A stretch of 45,571 bases of DNA from Holophaga foetida DSM 6591 (GTDB taxonomy: Bacteria; Acidobacteriota; Holophagae; Holophagales; Holophagaceae). Positions 17,282 through 26,762 of this stretch are shown in pieces. The notes under the pieces are model-generated. The model saw only the letters and a list, made by a program, of their open reading frames with translations, ran no database searches and was not told where the DNA came from. Made by a program: the position numbers and the translations under genes. The stretch is taken from contig NZ_KI912269.1 in the NCBI RefSeq assembly GCF_000242615.2, positions 121,680 to 167,250 on the forward strand, written 5' to 3'. How positions within the stretch are numbered: the first letter of the stretch is position 1; each line of letters opens with the position of its first letter.

Positions 17282-19432
17282 TCAAACCTGTCGGCTGACC
17301 TCTCCCAAACGTTGGGCGGCCAGTTCAACCTGCACCAGCCTGGCCCTGATCTGGTCCATGGGCGAGCTCTCAGGATGGGCGATCTCCAGCGCAGGCAATC
17401 CCCCTTCCTCACCCTGAAGGCGCTTCACGACCTGATCCGCGGTGCGACGGGTCATGGCCGTGAGACTCTCGGCATCCAGATCCTCCCGGCGAAGCGCCAG
17501 CAGGCCATGGAGCGAAGCCAGCTGGGCCGCCATCAGATAGCTTGCGTTGATGAAGCTGTTGAGGGGCGCCAAACTGCGGCGTTGGCTCTCGGGTTCCCCG
17601 ACCATGCGGGAGATGGACATGCCCAGGGCAGCGATGGCATCGATCAAGCGCTTGCGGGCCAGACGGTACCGCATCAGGTCATGCCAGGGAAAAAGAGTCT
17701 CCTGTGCATAGGCACCACTGGCTGCCATCACCTCGTTGGTCAGCCTCGGAATCCCCGAAGCCTCCCAGTTGGGCAGGATGAAACTGAAGCCCCAGGCCAG
17801 AGCCGCACCGATGACGGTATCCATGATCCGTTCCAGGGCGACGAAGCGGGATCCAGGCGTCAGGAAATGGATGAAGAGGAGTCCCATGACGCAGGCGGCG
17901 GTGGCTGAGTATCGATAGTTGACCACCACGAAGGAATGGGTGATGACCATGGACAGGAAGGCGACAGCGGCGAGCACGACCTGGTTGGGCGTCGCCCACA
18001 GAAGGATGGCCGTGAAAAGGCAGCCCAGGATGTTCCCCACGACGCGATCCCAGTGGCGCTGACGGGTCTGGCTATAGCTGGAGCGCATGACCACCGCGAC
18101 AGTCAGCAGGATCCAATACCCCCTGGAGGCGTAGGGCAGGAAGAGGGCCACCAGGTAGCCGCACCCCATGGCCAGAGACAGGCGGATGGCGTAGCGGAGC
18201 ACCTGGGAGCGGAGGGAGATGTGCCCGAGAATCGCCAGGGGGCTGAAGCGCGCACGGCTGAGGAAAGGCCGGACCACGGCATCCTGCAGCGCCTTCTCCG
18301 GACTGACCGGCGTCCTGGAGGCCCTCCGGATGACATCAATCTGGCGGAGGCAGGCCAGCAGCTTGTCGCGGCTCCCCATCGCAGCCCGCAGGGCCTGCTG
18401 CTTGGCAGCATCCCCCCCAGCAAATGCCGCAAAGGTATTCAGGGAATACTCCATGGCGATCAACTCGGCCTTGCAGGAGACGGTCCCCCGGGGCACACGC
18501 CCCCGCATCAGGCGCAGGCCGATGTTCTCCAGGTCCTGCCCCGCCTTGAGGGCCAGATCCCGGTAGAAGGTCAGGAGCTCAGAATCCGCGAAGTACTCCC
18601 GAAGGATTCCGTAATCCGTCTGACTTGACAGCATGAGTTCGAAAAGCTCCAGCAGCTCGCTGAGGGTGGCCGCCAGCATGCCGTCCCTGCTGGTGCGCAT
18701 GGAACGGAAGACCAGGTCCCGGGCAACCTGGAGACGGTCCGCCACCACAGCCTTCTGCTCGATGACGGCCCGGTAGCCCTCGTCCATGGGGATCTGGGGA
18801 TCGTAGCAATCCGCCTGACGTCTCAGATAGCCAGCCAGACTCTGGAGCAGTTCCCCAAGGGCCTGCTGGCGGGTCCGGTATTGAAGAAAACCCGCCACGA
18901 TCAGGCTGTAGACCGCGTACAGTCCGCCGCCGATGGCGAAGAGGCGCGTCTGGTGAAGGGCCACCTCCCATCCATGGGCAGGAACCCCCATGCCCATGAT
19001 CATGGAGAAGATCATGGAGAAGCTCAGGGGCAGCGTCTTCTTGCCGTACATGGTGATCATGGAGGCAAAGAAAGTGATGCCAAGGATGGCCAGCCCCTCC
19101 ATCCAGGGCCCAGTGCGGCTGATGCCGATCAGGAACTGCACCAGGGTGGTGAGCGCCAGGGCCGCCAGGATCTCAAAGACCTTGTGCTGCTTGGGAGTGG
19201 GAACATCATTGATGCTGACGCAGGAGGCCCCGAGGGAGACTCCTGCGGCCACCGCCGGGCCGAAGAGGATGTAGCAGACCGCTCCCAGCCCGATGACCCC
19301 CGTGGCGACCGTCAGGCCGCTGAAGAAGTAATGGCTGTAGATATGGCGTTGAAACATGCGCGAGGACTCCGTTTTCACCGCTTCCAGTATGGCATCCAGG
19401 CGGTCACCCACCAGGAACAGCCTTTCAATCAC
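17282..19432 (-). CDS. FUSC/YccS-type inner-membrane protein
   Basis: 716 residues with the twin-module layout of the fusaric-acid-resistance (FUSC)/YccS family. An N-terminal block of about six hydrophobic helices (~30-190) is followed by a long cytoplasmic helical region (~200-410), a second helix block (~420-545) and a C-terminal helical tail. The second block contains AIRLSLAMGCGYLVALFLPYASRGYWILLTVAVVM, typical of the family. Relatives take part in efflux of aromatic acids, but most are uncharacterised and no adaptor or outer-membrane channel gene is adjacent. The frame opens at GTG 19432. ATG 19357, preceded by GGAG, is a credible alternative giving 691 residues. Confidence 0.85.
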   Translation of the reverse strand: MIERLFLVGDRLDAILEAVKTESSRMFQRHIYSHYFFSGLTVATGVIGLGAVCYILFGPAVAAGVSLGASCVSINDVPTPKQHKVFEILAALALTTLVQFLIGISRTGPWMEGLAILGITFFASMITMYGKKTLPLSFSMIFSMIMGMGVPAHGWEVALHQTRLFAIGGGLYAVYSLIVAGFLQYRTRQQALGELLQSLAGYLRRQADCYDPQIPMDEGYRAVIEQKAVVADRLQVARDLVFRSMRTSRDGMLAATLSELLELFELMLSSQTDYGILREYFADSELLTFYRDLALKAGQDLENIGLRLMRGRVPRGTVSCKAELIAMEYSLNTFAAFAGGDAAKQQALRAAMGSRDKLLACLRQIDVIRRASRTPVSPEKALQDAVVRPFLSRARFSPLAILGHISLRSQVLRYAIRLSLAMGCGYLVALFLPYASRGYWILLTVAVVMRSSYSQTRQRHWDRVVGNILGCLFTAILLWATPNQVVLAAVAFLSMVITHSFVVVNYRYSATAACVMGLLFIHFLTPGSRFVALERIMDTVIGAALAWGFSFILPNWEASGIPRLTNEVMAASGAYAQETLFPWHDLMRYRLARKRLIDAIAALGMSISRMVGEPESQRRSLAPLNSFINASYLMAAQLASLHGLLALRREDLDAESLTAMTRRTADQVVKRLQGEEGGLPALEIAHPESSPMDQIRARLVQVELAAQRLGEVSRQV

Positions 19433-19463
19433 GTCCCATTTTAGTTTTCCCCTTCAGTTTTCT

Positions 19464-19493
19464 TTGGATTTCAGTCGAAGCAGGGGGTAGTCT
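19464..19493 (+). promoter_or_regulatory. Putative rpsA promoter
   Basis: TTGGAT (19464-19469), 18 bp, TAGTCT (19488-19493) lie about 70 bp before the rpsA start in the divergent gap with the FUSC gene. The -10 match is moderate. Confidence 0.35.
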
Positions 19494-19564
19494 GATCGTT
19501 CTGCCGGACGCACGTGCCGGGAATCCAGCCCCCATGGAGAGGGGCAACTATAAGAGGTGGACGA

Positions 19565-21322
19565 ATGTCCAAACTAAACAAAATTCTGGGCCTAGACAGC
19601 AAGCAGGTGGGCCGCATCAAGGTGCTGGACGCTGCTCTGCTGGAGGACGAGTCCTCCGAGACCCAGGAGTTCCTGGACGCCCTCCAAGGCGAGACCCGTG
19701 CCCTCCGCGAGGAGGAAGTGGTCAAGGGCGTCGTGGTCGAGATCCGTGGCAAGGATGTCATCGTCGACATCGGCTACAAGGGCTCGGGCACGGTGAACAT
19801 CGACGAATTCAACAACCCTGACGGCAGCGTGGGTGTGGCCGTTGGTGATGTCGTCGAAGTCCTCGTCGAGCACCTGGAGGACGTCAACGGCAACGTGCGT
19901 CTCTCCCGTGAGCGCGCCGAGAAGATGAAGATCTGGGACGAGGTCGAAAAGGCCTTCCGTTCCAACATGACCGTTCACGGCGTTGTGCTGGAGAAGGTCA
20001 AGGGCGGTCTGGCTGTCGATATCGGCATCCGCGCCTTCCTCCCCGGCAGCCAGGTGGACGTCAAGCCCGTCCGCAACCTGGATCCCTACCTCGGCAAGTC
20101 CTATGACATGAAGGTCATCAAGGTCAACCGCCGCCGGGGCAACATCGTCCTCTCCCGCAAGCTCTTCATGGAGACCATCAACGCCTCCCTGAAGGAAGAG
20201 ACCCTGGCTGGTCTCGAGGAAGGCAAGCTGGTCGAGGGAACCGTCAAGAACATCACCGAATACGGCGCCTTCATCGATCTGGGCGGCGTGGACGGCCTGC
20301 TGCACATCACCGACATGTCCTGGGGTCGCCTGAACCACCCCAGCGAGATGTTCCAGGTGGGCGACAAGGTCGAGGTGGCCATCCTCAAGTACGACAAGGA
20401 CACCGAGCGCGTCTCCCTGGGTTACAAGCAGAAGTTTGCCGATCCCTGGCTGACCGTCGAAGAGCGCTTCCCCATGAACGCCAGCGTCAAGGGCAAGGTC
20501 GTCTCCATCACTGACTACGGCGCGTTCGTCGAGCTCGAGCCCGGCGTCGAAGGCCTGGTGCACGTCTCCGAAATGTCCTGGACCAAGAAGGTCAAGTCCG
20601 CCAAGGGCATGGTCAACCTGGGCGACATGGTGGAAGCCGTCATCCTCCAGGTGGATGTCGAGAGCCGCCGCATCAGCCTCGGCATGAAGCAGGTCACCCC
20701 CAATCCCTGGATGGAAGTGGCCGAGAAGTACAACATCGGCCAGATCGTCACCGGCACCGTGCGCAACATCACTGAGTTCGGCGCCTTCGTCGAGCTGGAA
20801 GAGGGCATCGACGGCCTGATCCACGTCTCCGACTTCAGCTGGACCAAGAAGATCAAGCACCCCGGCGAGGTTGTGAAGAAGGGTGATTCCGTCACCGCCA
20901 AGGTTCTGAACCTGGATCCCCTGAACCAGCGCATGAGCCTCGGCGTCAAGCAGATGGAGCCCAACGTCTGGGAGCAGTTCTTCGACGGCCATCGCGTGGG
21001 TGACACCGTCACCGGCAAGATCGCCCGCCTGACCGACTTCGGCGCCTTCGTCGACCTCGGCGATGGCATCGAGGGCCTGGTGCACGTCTCCGAGCTGTCC
21101 CGCAAGCGCGTCGAGGACATCCAGAAGGAGTTCACCACCGCCCAGGAGCTGACGATGAAGATCGTCAAGCTCGACCCCACCGAGCACCGCATCGGCCTCT
21201 CCGTGAAGCAGTACGAGACCGATCTCGAGAAGGGTGAGATGGACGAAGCCCGCGCCAAGATGGAGCCTTTCAAGAAGGCTACGCTGGCCGACGCCTTCGC
21301 CCAGGCGAAGCGCGAGGAGTAG
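19565..21322 (+). CDS. rpsA: 30S ribosomal protein S1
   Basis: 585 residues with six S1 (OB-fold) RNA-binding repeats. Those after the first two degenerate copies are recognised by repeated phrases such as NITEYGAFIDLGGVDGLLHITDMSW, about 85 residues apart. S1 binds mRNA leaders and docks them on the 30S subunit. I use ATG 19565 because AGAGGTGG lies correctly before it; an in-frame extension to 19514 lacks a site. Codon use is more strongly biased than in neighbouring genes, as expected for high expression. A strong terminator follows immediately. Confidence 0.97.
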   Translation: MSKLNKILGLDSKQVGRIKVLDAALLEDESSETQEFLDALQGETRALREEEVVKGVVVEIRGKDVIVDIGYKGSGTVNIDEFNNPDGSVGVAVGDVVEVLVEHLEDVNGNVRLSRERAEKMKIWDEVEKAFRSNMTVHGVVLEKVKGGLAVDIGIRAFLPGSQVDVKPVRNLDPYLGKSYDMKVIKVNRRRGNIVLSRKLFMETINASLKEETLAGLEEGKLVEGTVKNITEYGAFIDLGGVDGLLHITDMSWGRLNHPSEMFQVGDKVEVAILKYDKDTERVSLGYKQKFADPWLTVEERFPMNASVKGKVVSITDYGAFVELEPGVEGLVHVSEMSWTKKVKSAKGMVNLGDMVEAVILQVDVESRRISLGMKQVTPNPWMEVAEKYNIGQIVTGTVRNITEFGAFVELEEGIDGLIHVSDFSWTKKIKHPGEVVKKGDSVTAKVLNLDPLNQRMSLGVKQMEPNVWEQFFDGHRVGDTVTGKIARLTDFGAFVDLGDGIEGLVHVSELSRKRVEDIQKEFTTAQELTMKIVKLDPTEHRIGLSVKQYETDLEKGEMDEARAKMEPFKKATLADAFAQAKREE

Positions 21323-21332
21323 TTTCCTCCAG

Positions 21333-21370
21333 CCCCACGAAAAGCCCCCGCAAGGGGGCTTTTTCGTGGG
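21333..21370 (+). terminator. Intrinsic terminator after rpsA
   Basis: A long stem, CCCACGAAAAGCCCCC paired with GGGGGCTTTTTCGTGGG across a GCAA loop, has one bulged T. The A- and T-runs within the stem let it work in either direction. It begins 11 bp after the rpsA stop. Confidence 0.88.
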
Positions 21371-21403
21371 ATAAATCATCCAAACAACACAAACTGCCAC
21401 CGA

Positions 21404-22401
21404 ATGTCCGCCACCGCCGTCCACAGCGCACCTCCTCCTCCGGCCCAGTCGGAAGACGAACTCGTCTCCCAGCGCCGCCTCCTCTCATTGGAGGACAGCG
21501 CCCAGGCGACCCTGGATTCCGGGTTCCGCTGGCTCCGGTTCCCCAAGCGCCTGGAACGTCAATTCGAGCAGGATTCCGCCACGGAACGCGTCTCCAGGTT
21601 CCGGATTTACGGTGCTGCGGGCGTGCTCCTCATCGATATCTTCGGCTACGGCGATTTCCGGATGATCCCGGATGTGGCCCGCTTCGCGCTCCTGCTCCGT
21701 CTCTGCTTCCTGACCCCGGTCATCGCCCTCGTCACCTATTTCCTGCCGCAGCCATGGTTCGCCCGACACCGCGAGTGGCTTGCAGCGGGACAGGTGATCC
21801 TGACCACCCTCACCCTGAACGCCCTCCTCCTGACGAGCTGCCATCCCAACGCCCTGCATTACCACACGGGGATCCTGGTGATCTACGTCTTCGGGGTGAT
21901 GTTGATCCGGCTTCGGTTCTGGTTCGCCGCAGTCTGGATGAGCGCCTCCAGGCGGAGTGGAACCGGGCAGCCAGGTCAGGTACCCCACTGGCCGTCCTCT
22001 TCCTGGACGTCGACAACTTCAAGGCCTACAACGACCACTACGGGCATCAGGCCGGGGACACATGCCTGATGCGAGTCGCAGCGGTCCTGGGCTCCCAGGT
22101 CAAGCGGGCCGGAGATCTCTGCGCCCGGTACGGGGGAGAGGAGTTCGTAGCCCTGATGCCCCAGACTCCCACCTCCCAGGCCAGGCTGATGGCCGAAAAG
22201 GTCCGCAGCGCCGTGGAGGAAGCCAGCATCCCCCACGAGCATTCACCGACCGCCCCGGTCGTCACCATCAGCTGTGGAGTGGCGGCATTCGTACCCACAC
22301 TGGACCGGGCGCCCGAACAGCTCCTCCACATGGCGGATCAGGCCCTGTACCTTGCCAAGGAGTCCGGCCGGAACCGGGTCCACCAGGTGGACCCGGAATG
22401 A
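21404..22401 (+). pseudogene. Broken membrane diguanylate cyclase (GGDEF), internal deletion
   Basis: Two overlapping frames make up one decayed gene. Frame one starts at ATG 21404 and gives a cytoplasmic lead and about four hydrophobic helices, up to RLRFWF near 21925. Frame two picks up as RRSLDERLQAEWNRA and holds most of a GGDEF domain: LDVDNFKAYNDHYGHQAGD with the metal-binding aspartate, the active-site signature YGGEEF, and the closing ADQALYLAKESGRN, ending at 22401. Missing between them are the last membrane helices, the linker and the DxLTGLxN motif that normally opens GGDEF domains. So this is an out-of-frame deletion, not a one-base slip. The product cannot be a working cyclase unless the frame-two part is started internally. 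Confidence 0.75.
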
Positions 22402-22428
22402 AAAAGCCGGACACGCCTGTGTCCGGCT
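22401..22428 (-). terminator. Intrinsic terminator after fba
   Basis: AGCCGGACAC and GTGTCCGGCT form a perfect 10-bp stem with a 4-nt loop. On the minus strand it is followed by five T's. It lies 22 bp past the fba stop and overlaps the end of the broken diguanylate cyclase gene. Confidence 0.85.
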
Positions 22429-22450
22429 TCCACTCACGATTTGGAGAGGT

Positions 22451-23479
22451 TCAGGCCTCTTTGCCCAGGCTGGTGCCAGCGCAGCGCAGGTCGTGGCAGG
22501 CACGCACAACACGATCAGCCATGCTCTGCTCGGCCTTCTTCATGTAGGGGCGGGGGTCGAAGACCTTCTTGTTGCCGACCTCTCCATCGACCTTGAGCAC
22601 ACCGTCGTAGTTCTTGAACATGTGGTCGGCGATGGCGCGGGTGAAGGCGTACTGGGTGTCGGTGTCGATATTCATCTTGATGACGCCGTAGTCCAAGGTC
22701 TCGTGGATCTCCTCGAGGCTGGAACCGGAGCCGCCGTGGAAGACCAGCAGGGCGCTCTCGCCGGGCTTGGCCTGGGCGATGGCCTCCTGGCCCTCCTTGA
22801 GGATCTGGGGCTTCAGGACCACGTTGCCGGGCTTGTAGACGCCATGGACGTTGCCGAAGGTGGCGGCCAGCATGTAACGGCCAATGGGAGCCAGGGCCTT
22901 GTGGACATCCACCATGTCCTCGGGGGTGGTATAAAGCTTTTCCTTGCCCACGCCGCTGGTGTCATGGCCATCCTCTTCGCCACCCACGACGCCGGTCTCC
23001 ACCTCCAGGATGATCTCGCTCTTGGCACAGCGCTCCAGGAGTTCGGAAGAACGCTTGATGTTCTCGGGAATGGAGAGCTCGGAGCCGTCGAACATGTGGG
23101 CGTTGAAGACATTGGGACGCCCGGCGGCCCGGCGGCGCTCGGTCTCCTCGATGAGGGGCAGGACAAAGCCCTCCAGGTGCTTGGGGTGGCAGTGGTCCGT
23201 ATGGAGGGCCACGTTGATGTCATAGAAGTCGGCCATGTAGCGCACGTAGTCCGCCAGGGCGATGGCCCCCTTGGCCATGTCCTTGATGCCCAGCCCGGAA
23301 AGGAACTCGGCGCCACCGGTGGAGATCTGGATGATGCCATCGGCCTTGGCGGTCTTCAGGCCCAGCAGGACGGCATTGGCGGTCTCGGTGGAGGTCACGT
23401 TGAAGGCCGGGAAGGCGAACCTCTCCTTCTTGGCGCGATCCAGCATCCGGCAGTAGGTCTTGTTGTCAACAACAGGCAT
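22451..23479 (-). CDS. fba: Class II fructose-bisphosphate aldolase
   Basis: 342 residues. A zinc enzyme splitting fructose-1,6-bisphosphate to dihydroxyacetone phosphate and glyceraldehyde-3-phosphate in glycolysis, and the reverse in gluconeogenesis. Evidence includes PAFNVTSTETANAVL at the start, the catalytic/zinc stretch ALHTDHCHPKHLEGF, FHGGSGSSLEEI and KMNIDTDTQYAFTRA. The C-terminal CAGTSLGKEA is typical of the longer FbaA-like group. I start at ATG 23479 (MPVVDNKTY) with AGGGGAA before it; the frame upstream is non-coding. It is monocistronic with its own terminator. Confidence 0.95.
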   Translation of the reverse strand: MPVVDNKTYCRMLDRAKKERFAFPAFNVTSTETANAVLLGLKTAKADGIIQISTGGAEFLSGLGIKDMAKGAIALADYVRYMADFYDINVALHTDHCHPKHLEGFVLPLIEETERRRAAGRPNVFNAHMFDGSELSIPENIKRSSELLERCAKSEIILEVETGVVGGEEDGHDTSGVGKEKLYTTPEDMVDVHKALAPIGRYMLAATFGNVHGVYKPGNVVLKPQILKEGQEAIAQAKPGESALLVFHGGSGSSLEEIHETLDYGVIKMNIDTDTQYAFTRAIADHMFKNYDGVLKVDGEVGNKKVFDPRPYMKKAEQSMADRVVRACHDLRCAGTSLGKEA

Positions 23480-23687
23480 GGCCGTTCCCCTGTACGAAAG
23501 GTTCACACAAAGGTCCAACATACCCCCCCGGAGTATCCGGGGCAACCGGTGGTACCCGAAAGCCCTCCCTCCGCGCCCTCCGCGCCCTCCGTGCCTCCGC
23601 GTGAGCCTCTTTTCCTCCCCAGTAAGGCGCACCCTATTCACAACCCTCTGCCCCGGTTCGGACTATGCTGGTCCCAGGGAGGCCAGG

Positions 23688-25187
23688 ATGCGGATTGCAG
23701 CCATTGATGTCGGTTCCAACTCCATCCACATGGTGGTGGTGGAGACCGATGCCATGGGTAACCAGCAGGTTCTGGCCCGGGAGAAGATGATGGTCCGTCT
23801 CTCCAAGGGGCTGGCCCAGGCCGGCCTCATCTCCCCCGACACCTATCGGGCCGGGCTTGATGCCCTGGCCCTGATGGCATCGGTCATCCAGGGATTCAAG
23901 TGCGACACCATCATGGCCTGCGGAACCGCTGCCCTCCGCGAAGCGGCGAACGCCGGGGCTTTCGTCGGGGAAGCTGCCGAACTTGGAATTCCCATCCGTA
24001 TCATCTCCGGCGAGGAGGAGGCCCGCCTCATCCACCTCGCCGTGAGCCGCTCGGTACCCTTTCCCACCGAGCCCACGGCCCTGGTGGATATCGGTGGTGG
24101 CAGCACCGAGATCACCTGGACCATGGGGGAGCGAGTCCTGGCCTCGATCTCCCTGCCCTGGGGCATCCAGCGCCTGGCAGACGCCGTTCCGACCTCTGAT
24201 CCTCCTGTTCCAGAGGACCTCAAACGCCTGAGGAAGTTCATCCGCAAGGTTCTCAGGAAGGCCACGAGGAGCCTGCCGGAGGACCTCCCGACGACCCGGA
24301 TCCTCTTGGCCACCTCGGGAACCTGGCAGGATCTGGCCAAAGGAAGCGGCAGCGAGACGGAGTTGGGCCTGGCCCAGCTCATCAAGTTCAAGCGCCACCT
24401 CTGGCAACTCCCGGCCCAAGCCAGGATTGAGACTCTCGGCGTAGAGGCCAAGCGGGCGGAGGTCCTGCATGTGGGGGCCACCTGGGCCACCGGGCTCATG
24501 CGCTGGCTTGGGGCCGAGCAGGCCCGCTGCCTCCCGGTGGGTCTGCGGGAGGGGATGATCTGGGAGGCCCTCAAGCACGGCGGCATGGACCTCCCAGCCC
24601 TGGCGGCCCGCCGCAGGGCTTCGGTGGAAACGCTGGCGGAGCGACTGGACCCAGATGCCACCCACAGCCACCATGTTGCTATTCTTTGCGACCAGCTCTT
24701 CCGGGATATCCGCCCCTATTTCGAACTGGGAGATCCAGAACGGGAACTCCTGGGCTTCGCCGCCAGGCTCCACGACATCGGCCTCTCCATCGCCGAGAGA
24801 GCCCACCACAAGCTCGGCGCCTACCTCGTCCAGAGCGCCAAGCTCCAGGGTTTCTGGCCCAAGGAGTCCGATGTCATCAGCCAGGTGGTGCGCTTCCACC
24901 GGGGCAAGGCACCCCGCAAGGCCAAGGACGAGCTCTACGCCCGCTTGGCCCCCTGGCACCAGCAGGTGGTGGAGAAGCTGGCGGCCATCCTGCGGGTGGC
25001 GGACGCCCTGGACCGCCGCAGGATCAAGGCCGTGCGCTCCGTCAGCCTCCAGGAGGAAGAAGGCGGATTCCGTCTGGTTATCAAGGGAAAGAACGACCTG
25101 CGCCCCGAACTGGAAAGCCTCCGCACCAAGGGCGAGTTGCTCTACGAGCTGCTGGAACTGCCGGTGCGGCTGGTGGTGGAGAGATAA
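23688..25187 (+). CDS. Ppx/GppA exopolyphosphatase family protein with HD-type C-terminus
   Basis: About 500 residues. The N-terminal actin-like fold shows the phosphate loops AAIDVGSNSIHMVVVE (3-18), ACGTAALREAAN and ALVDIGGGSTEI, plus GEEEARLIHLAV. The C-terminal part (~310-430) has an HD-like helical domain with ARLHDIGLSIAERAHHKLGAYLV. Such enzymes hydrolyse long-chain polyphosphate or pppGpp; which one cannot be told from sequence. ATG 23688 follows GGGAGG. Its last 46 bp overlap the convergent hydrolase gene on the other strand. Confidence 0.9.
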   Translation: MRIAAIDVGSNSIHMVVVETDAMGNQQVLAREKMMVRLSKGLAQAGLISPDTYRAGLDALALMASVIQGFKCDTIMACGTAALREAANAGAFVGEAAELGIPIRIISGEEEARLIHLAVSRSVPFPTEPTALVDIGGGSTEITWTMGERVLASISLPWGIQRLADAVPTSDPPVPEDLKRLRKFIRKVLRKATRSLPEDLPTTRILLATSGTWQDLAKGSGSETELGLAQLIKFKRHLWQLPAQARIETLGVEAKRAEVLHVGATWATGLMRWLGAEQARCLPVGLREGMIWEALKHGGMDLPALAARRRASVETLAERLDPDATHSHHVAILCDQLFRDIRPYFELGDPERELLGFAARLHDIGLSIAERAHHKLGAYLVQSAKLQGFWPKESDVISQVVRFHRGKAPRKAKDELYARLAPWHQQVVEKLAAILRVADALDRRRIKAVRSVSLQEEEGGFRLVIKGKNDLRPELESLRTKGELLYELLELPVRLVVER

Positions 25188-26113
25188 GATTCCCGGAAAC
25201 ACACCTCCAGCGCGTAATCCAGCCAGCGTCGGCTCCCCAGGGGTGTAGGCCTTGCGGCCCAGTAGCCCATGTGGCCCCCGGAGCGCTCAACATGGAGCCT
25301 GACGGCGGGGGAAACGGGCCCCAGATCCGAAGCCGGAGCGAAGGGATCGTCCTCACTGGTGAGGATCACCGTGGGCGTCCTGATCCCAGCCAGGTGGGAA
25401 CCGCAGCTGCAACGGGTGTAGTAGTCCAGGCGATCCCGGAAGCCCGCGGCCTGGGCCGTGTAGACTTCGTCGAAGTCCCACAGGGTGGCAGTGGGAGGGA
25501 GGGAGCGGCCTCCCAGCTCCTCTGCCAAACGGCGCAGGCGCTTCACGAAGCGGAGGTCGTAGACGCGATTGAAACCCTGGCGGAGTCGCCGGGAGGCCGC
25601 CTCCAGATCGCCGGGAGGATTGACCGCGATAGCCAGATCGGGCTGCGCCAGATGCTGGTCCCGGCCCACCAGGAGCAGGAGCATGTTGGCGGAGATGGAA
25701 AAGCCCACGGCGAGATGGCGATGCCCAGGCCAGCGCTCCCTCCCCCAGGCCAGGACCGCCGCCAGATCCCCGGTGGCCCCGCTGTGGTAGGTCCGCCGGG
25801 CCATGCCCCTGCCCTCCCCCGAACCCCGGTGGTTCACCGCCACCACGGTCCATCCCCGGGCCAGGCCCAGGGCGACGGTACGCCGCATGTAGTCCGCGTC
25901 GGCGCTGCCCGCCAGCCCATGAAAGAGGAAGAGCACCGTCGAATTGCACCCCTCCCAGATCCTCAGAGCCAGCCGATCCCCGTCCGCCAGGGACAGGCTC
26001 TCGGCCCGCCAGGGCGATTCCGGCGTCGGCGAAGGAATCAGGTGGGCCAGGATCGTCTGGACATGGGGCCAGCGGGCCCAGCGGGGCGGCACAAAGGGTT
26101 CCGGCGCGTTCAT
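25142..26113 (-). CDS. YheT-family alpha/beta hydrolase
   Basis: 323 residues. WPHVQTILAHL near the start, FHGLAGSADADYMR (oxyanion region) and NHRGSGEG are YheT/ABHD marks. The nucleophile elbow reads GFSISAN with S139, where most relatives have GFSLGGN. Likely partners are D255/D256 in SEDDPF and H281 in SGGHMGYW. It is probably an esterase or lipase of unknown substrate. The start overlaps the ubiX stop by 4 bp (ATGA), so the two are co-translated. The C-terminal 15 codons overlap the end of the ppx gene. The serine-rich tail may be non-functional extension. Confidence 0.88.
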   Translation of the reverse strand: MNAPEPFVPPRWARWPHVQTILAHLIPSPTPESPWRAESLSLADGDRLALRIWEGCNSTVLFLFHGLAGSADADYMRRTVALGLARGWTVVAVNHRGSGEGRGMARRTYHSGATGDLAAVLAWGRERWPGHRHLAVGFSISANMLLLLVGRDQHLAQPDLAIAVNPPGDLEAASRRLRQGFNRVYDLRFVKRLRRLAEELGGRSLPPTATLWDFDEVYTAQAAGFRDRLDYYTRCSCGSHLAGIRTPTVILTSEDDPFAPASDLGPVSPAVRLHVERSGGHMGYWAARPTPLGSRRWLDYALEVCFRESYLSTTSRTGSSSSS

Positions 26114-26685
26114 CCCTTCCAGCGCCTTCCGTCCTCTTCAGCCAGCCCCAGGCGGTCCAGCACCCGGGTGGCGAAGGCCTCGTAGAGGTCCTCCAGGGTC
26201 TCGGGCCGATGGTAGAAGCTTGGCATCAAGGGCATCACCAAGGCCCCAGAGTCATTAACCCTTAATAGATTCTCCAGATGAATCCGATTCAAGGGGGTCT
26301 CCCGGACACAGAGGACCAGGGGCAGGCGCTCCTTGAGGCAGACATCCGCCGCCCGGGCCACGAGGTTCTCGCTGGTGCCCGAGGCGATGCGGCCCAGGGT
26401 CCCGGCGCTGCAGGGCAGGACCACCATGCCGTCCTGGCGGTGGCTGCCGCTGGAGATGTCCGCCCCCAGATCGTTCTCGTAGAGGTGGCGGACCTTGGGG
26501 GAGATGGCCAGGAGGTCCTCCTGGGTGAGCTCCGTCTCATCCTCCAGGCAGCGGCGCCCGGTGGGCGTCAGCAGGAGGCTCACCTGCTCCACCCCGGGAT
26601 TCTCAGCCAGTCGCCGCAGCACCGCCACGCCGAAGGCCGAGCCCGTGGCCCCGGTGATGGCGAGGGTGAAGCGCTTGTTAGACAT
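26110..26685 (-). CDS. ubiX: Flavin prenyltransferase UbiX
   Basis: 191 residues, the usual UbiX length. It joins dimethylallyl phosphate to FMN, making the prenyl-FMN cofactor of UbiD decarboxylases. The N-terminal Rossmann-like FMN site is ITGATGSAFGVAVLR (10-24). Family motifs PCSAGTLGRIASGTSENLVARAADVCLKERLPLVL and the ending PLMPSFYHRPETLEDL are intact. No ubiD lies in the window. It is upstream of, and translationally coupled to, the hydrolase gene. Confidence 0.95.
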   Translation of the reverse strand: MSNKRFTLAITGATGSAFGVAVLRRLAENPGVEQVSLLLTPTGRRCLEDETELTQEDLLAISPKVRHLYENDLGADISSGSHRQDGMVVLPCSAGTLGRIASGTSENLVARAADVCLKERLPLVLCVRETPLNRIHLENLLRVNDSGALVMPLMPSFYHRPETLEDLYEAFATRVLDRLGLAEEDGRRWKG

Positions 26686-26762
26686 GAATCCAGCCTAGCA
26701 TCAGCAGCGGCAGGATCAGTCAAAGCATCTCCGACGTCCAGGACACGAAGGATAACGTCTTT

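Noticed and set aside
19514..19564. A 17-residue N-terminal extension of ribosomal protein S1
   Set aside because: No ribosome-binding site before 19514, while a strong one precedes ATG 19565, where the usual S1 start lies.
19592..21424. A 610-codon open frame antisense to rpsA
   Set aside because: It repeats only because the S1 domains repeat on the sense strand.
23571..23612. Cytosine-rich CCTCCGCGC-type short repeats between fba and ppx
   Set aside because: Low-complexity sequence common between genes of GC-rich bacteria; no regular unit long enough to call a tandem repeat or CRISPR.
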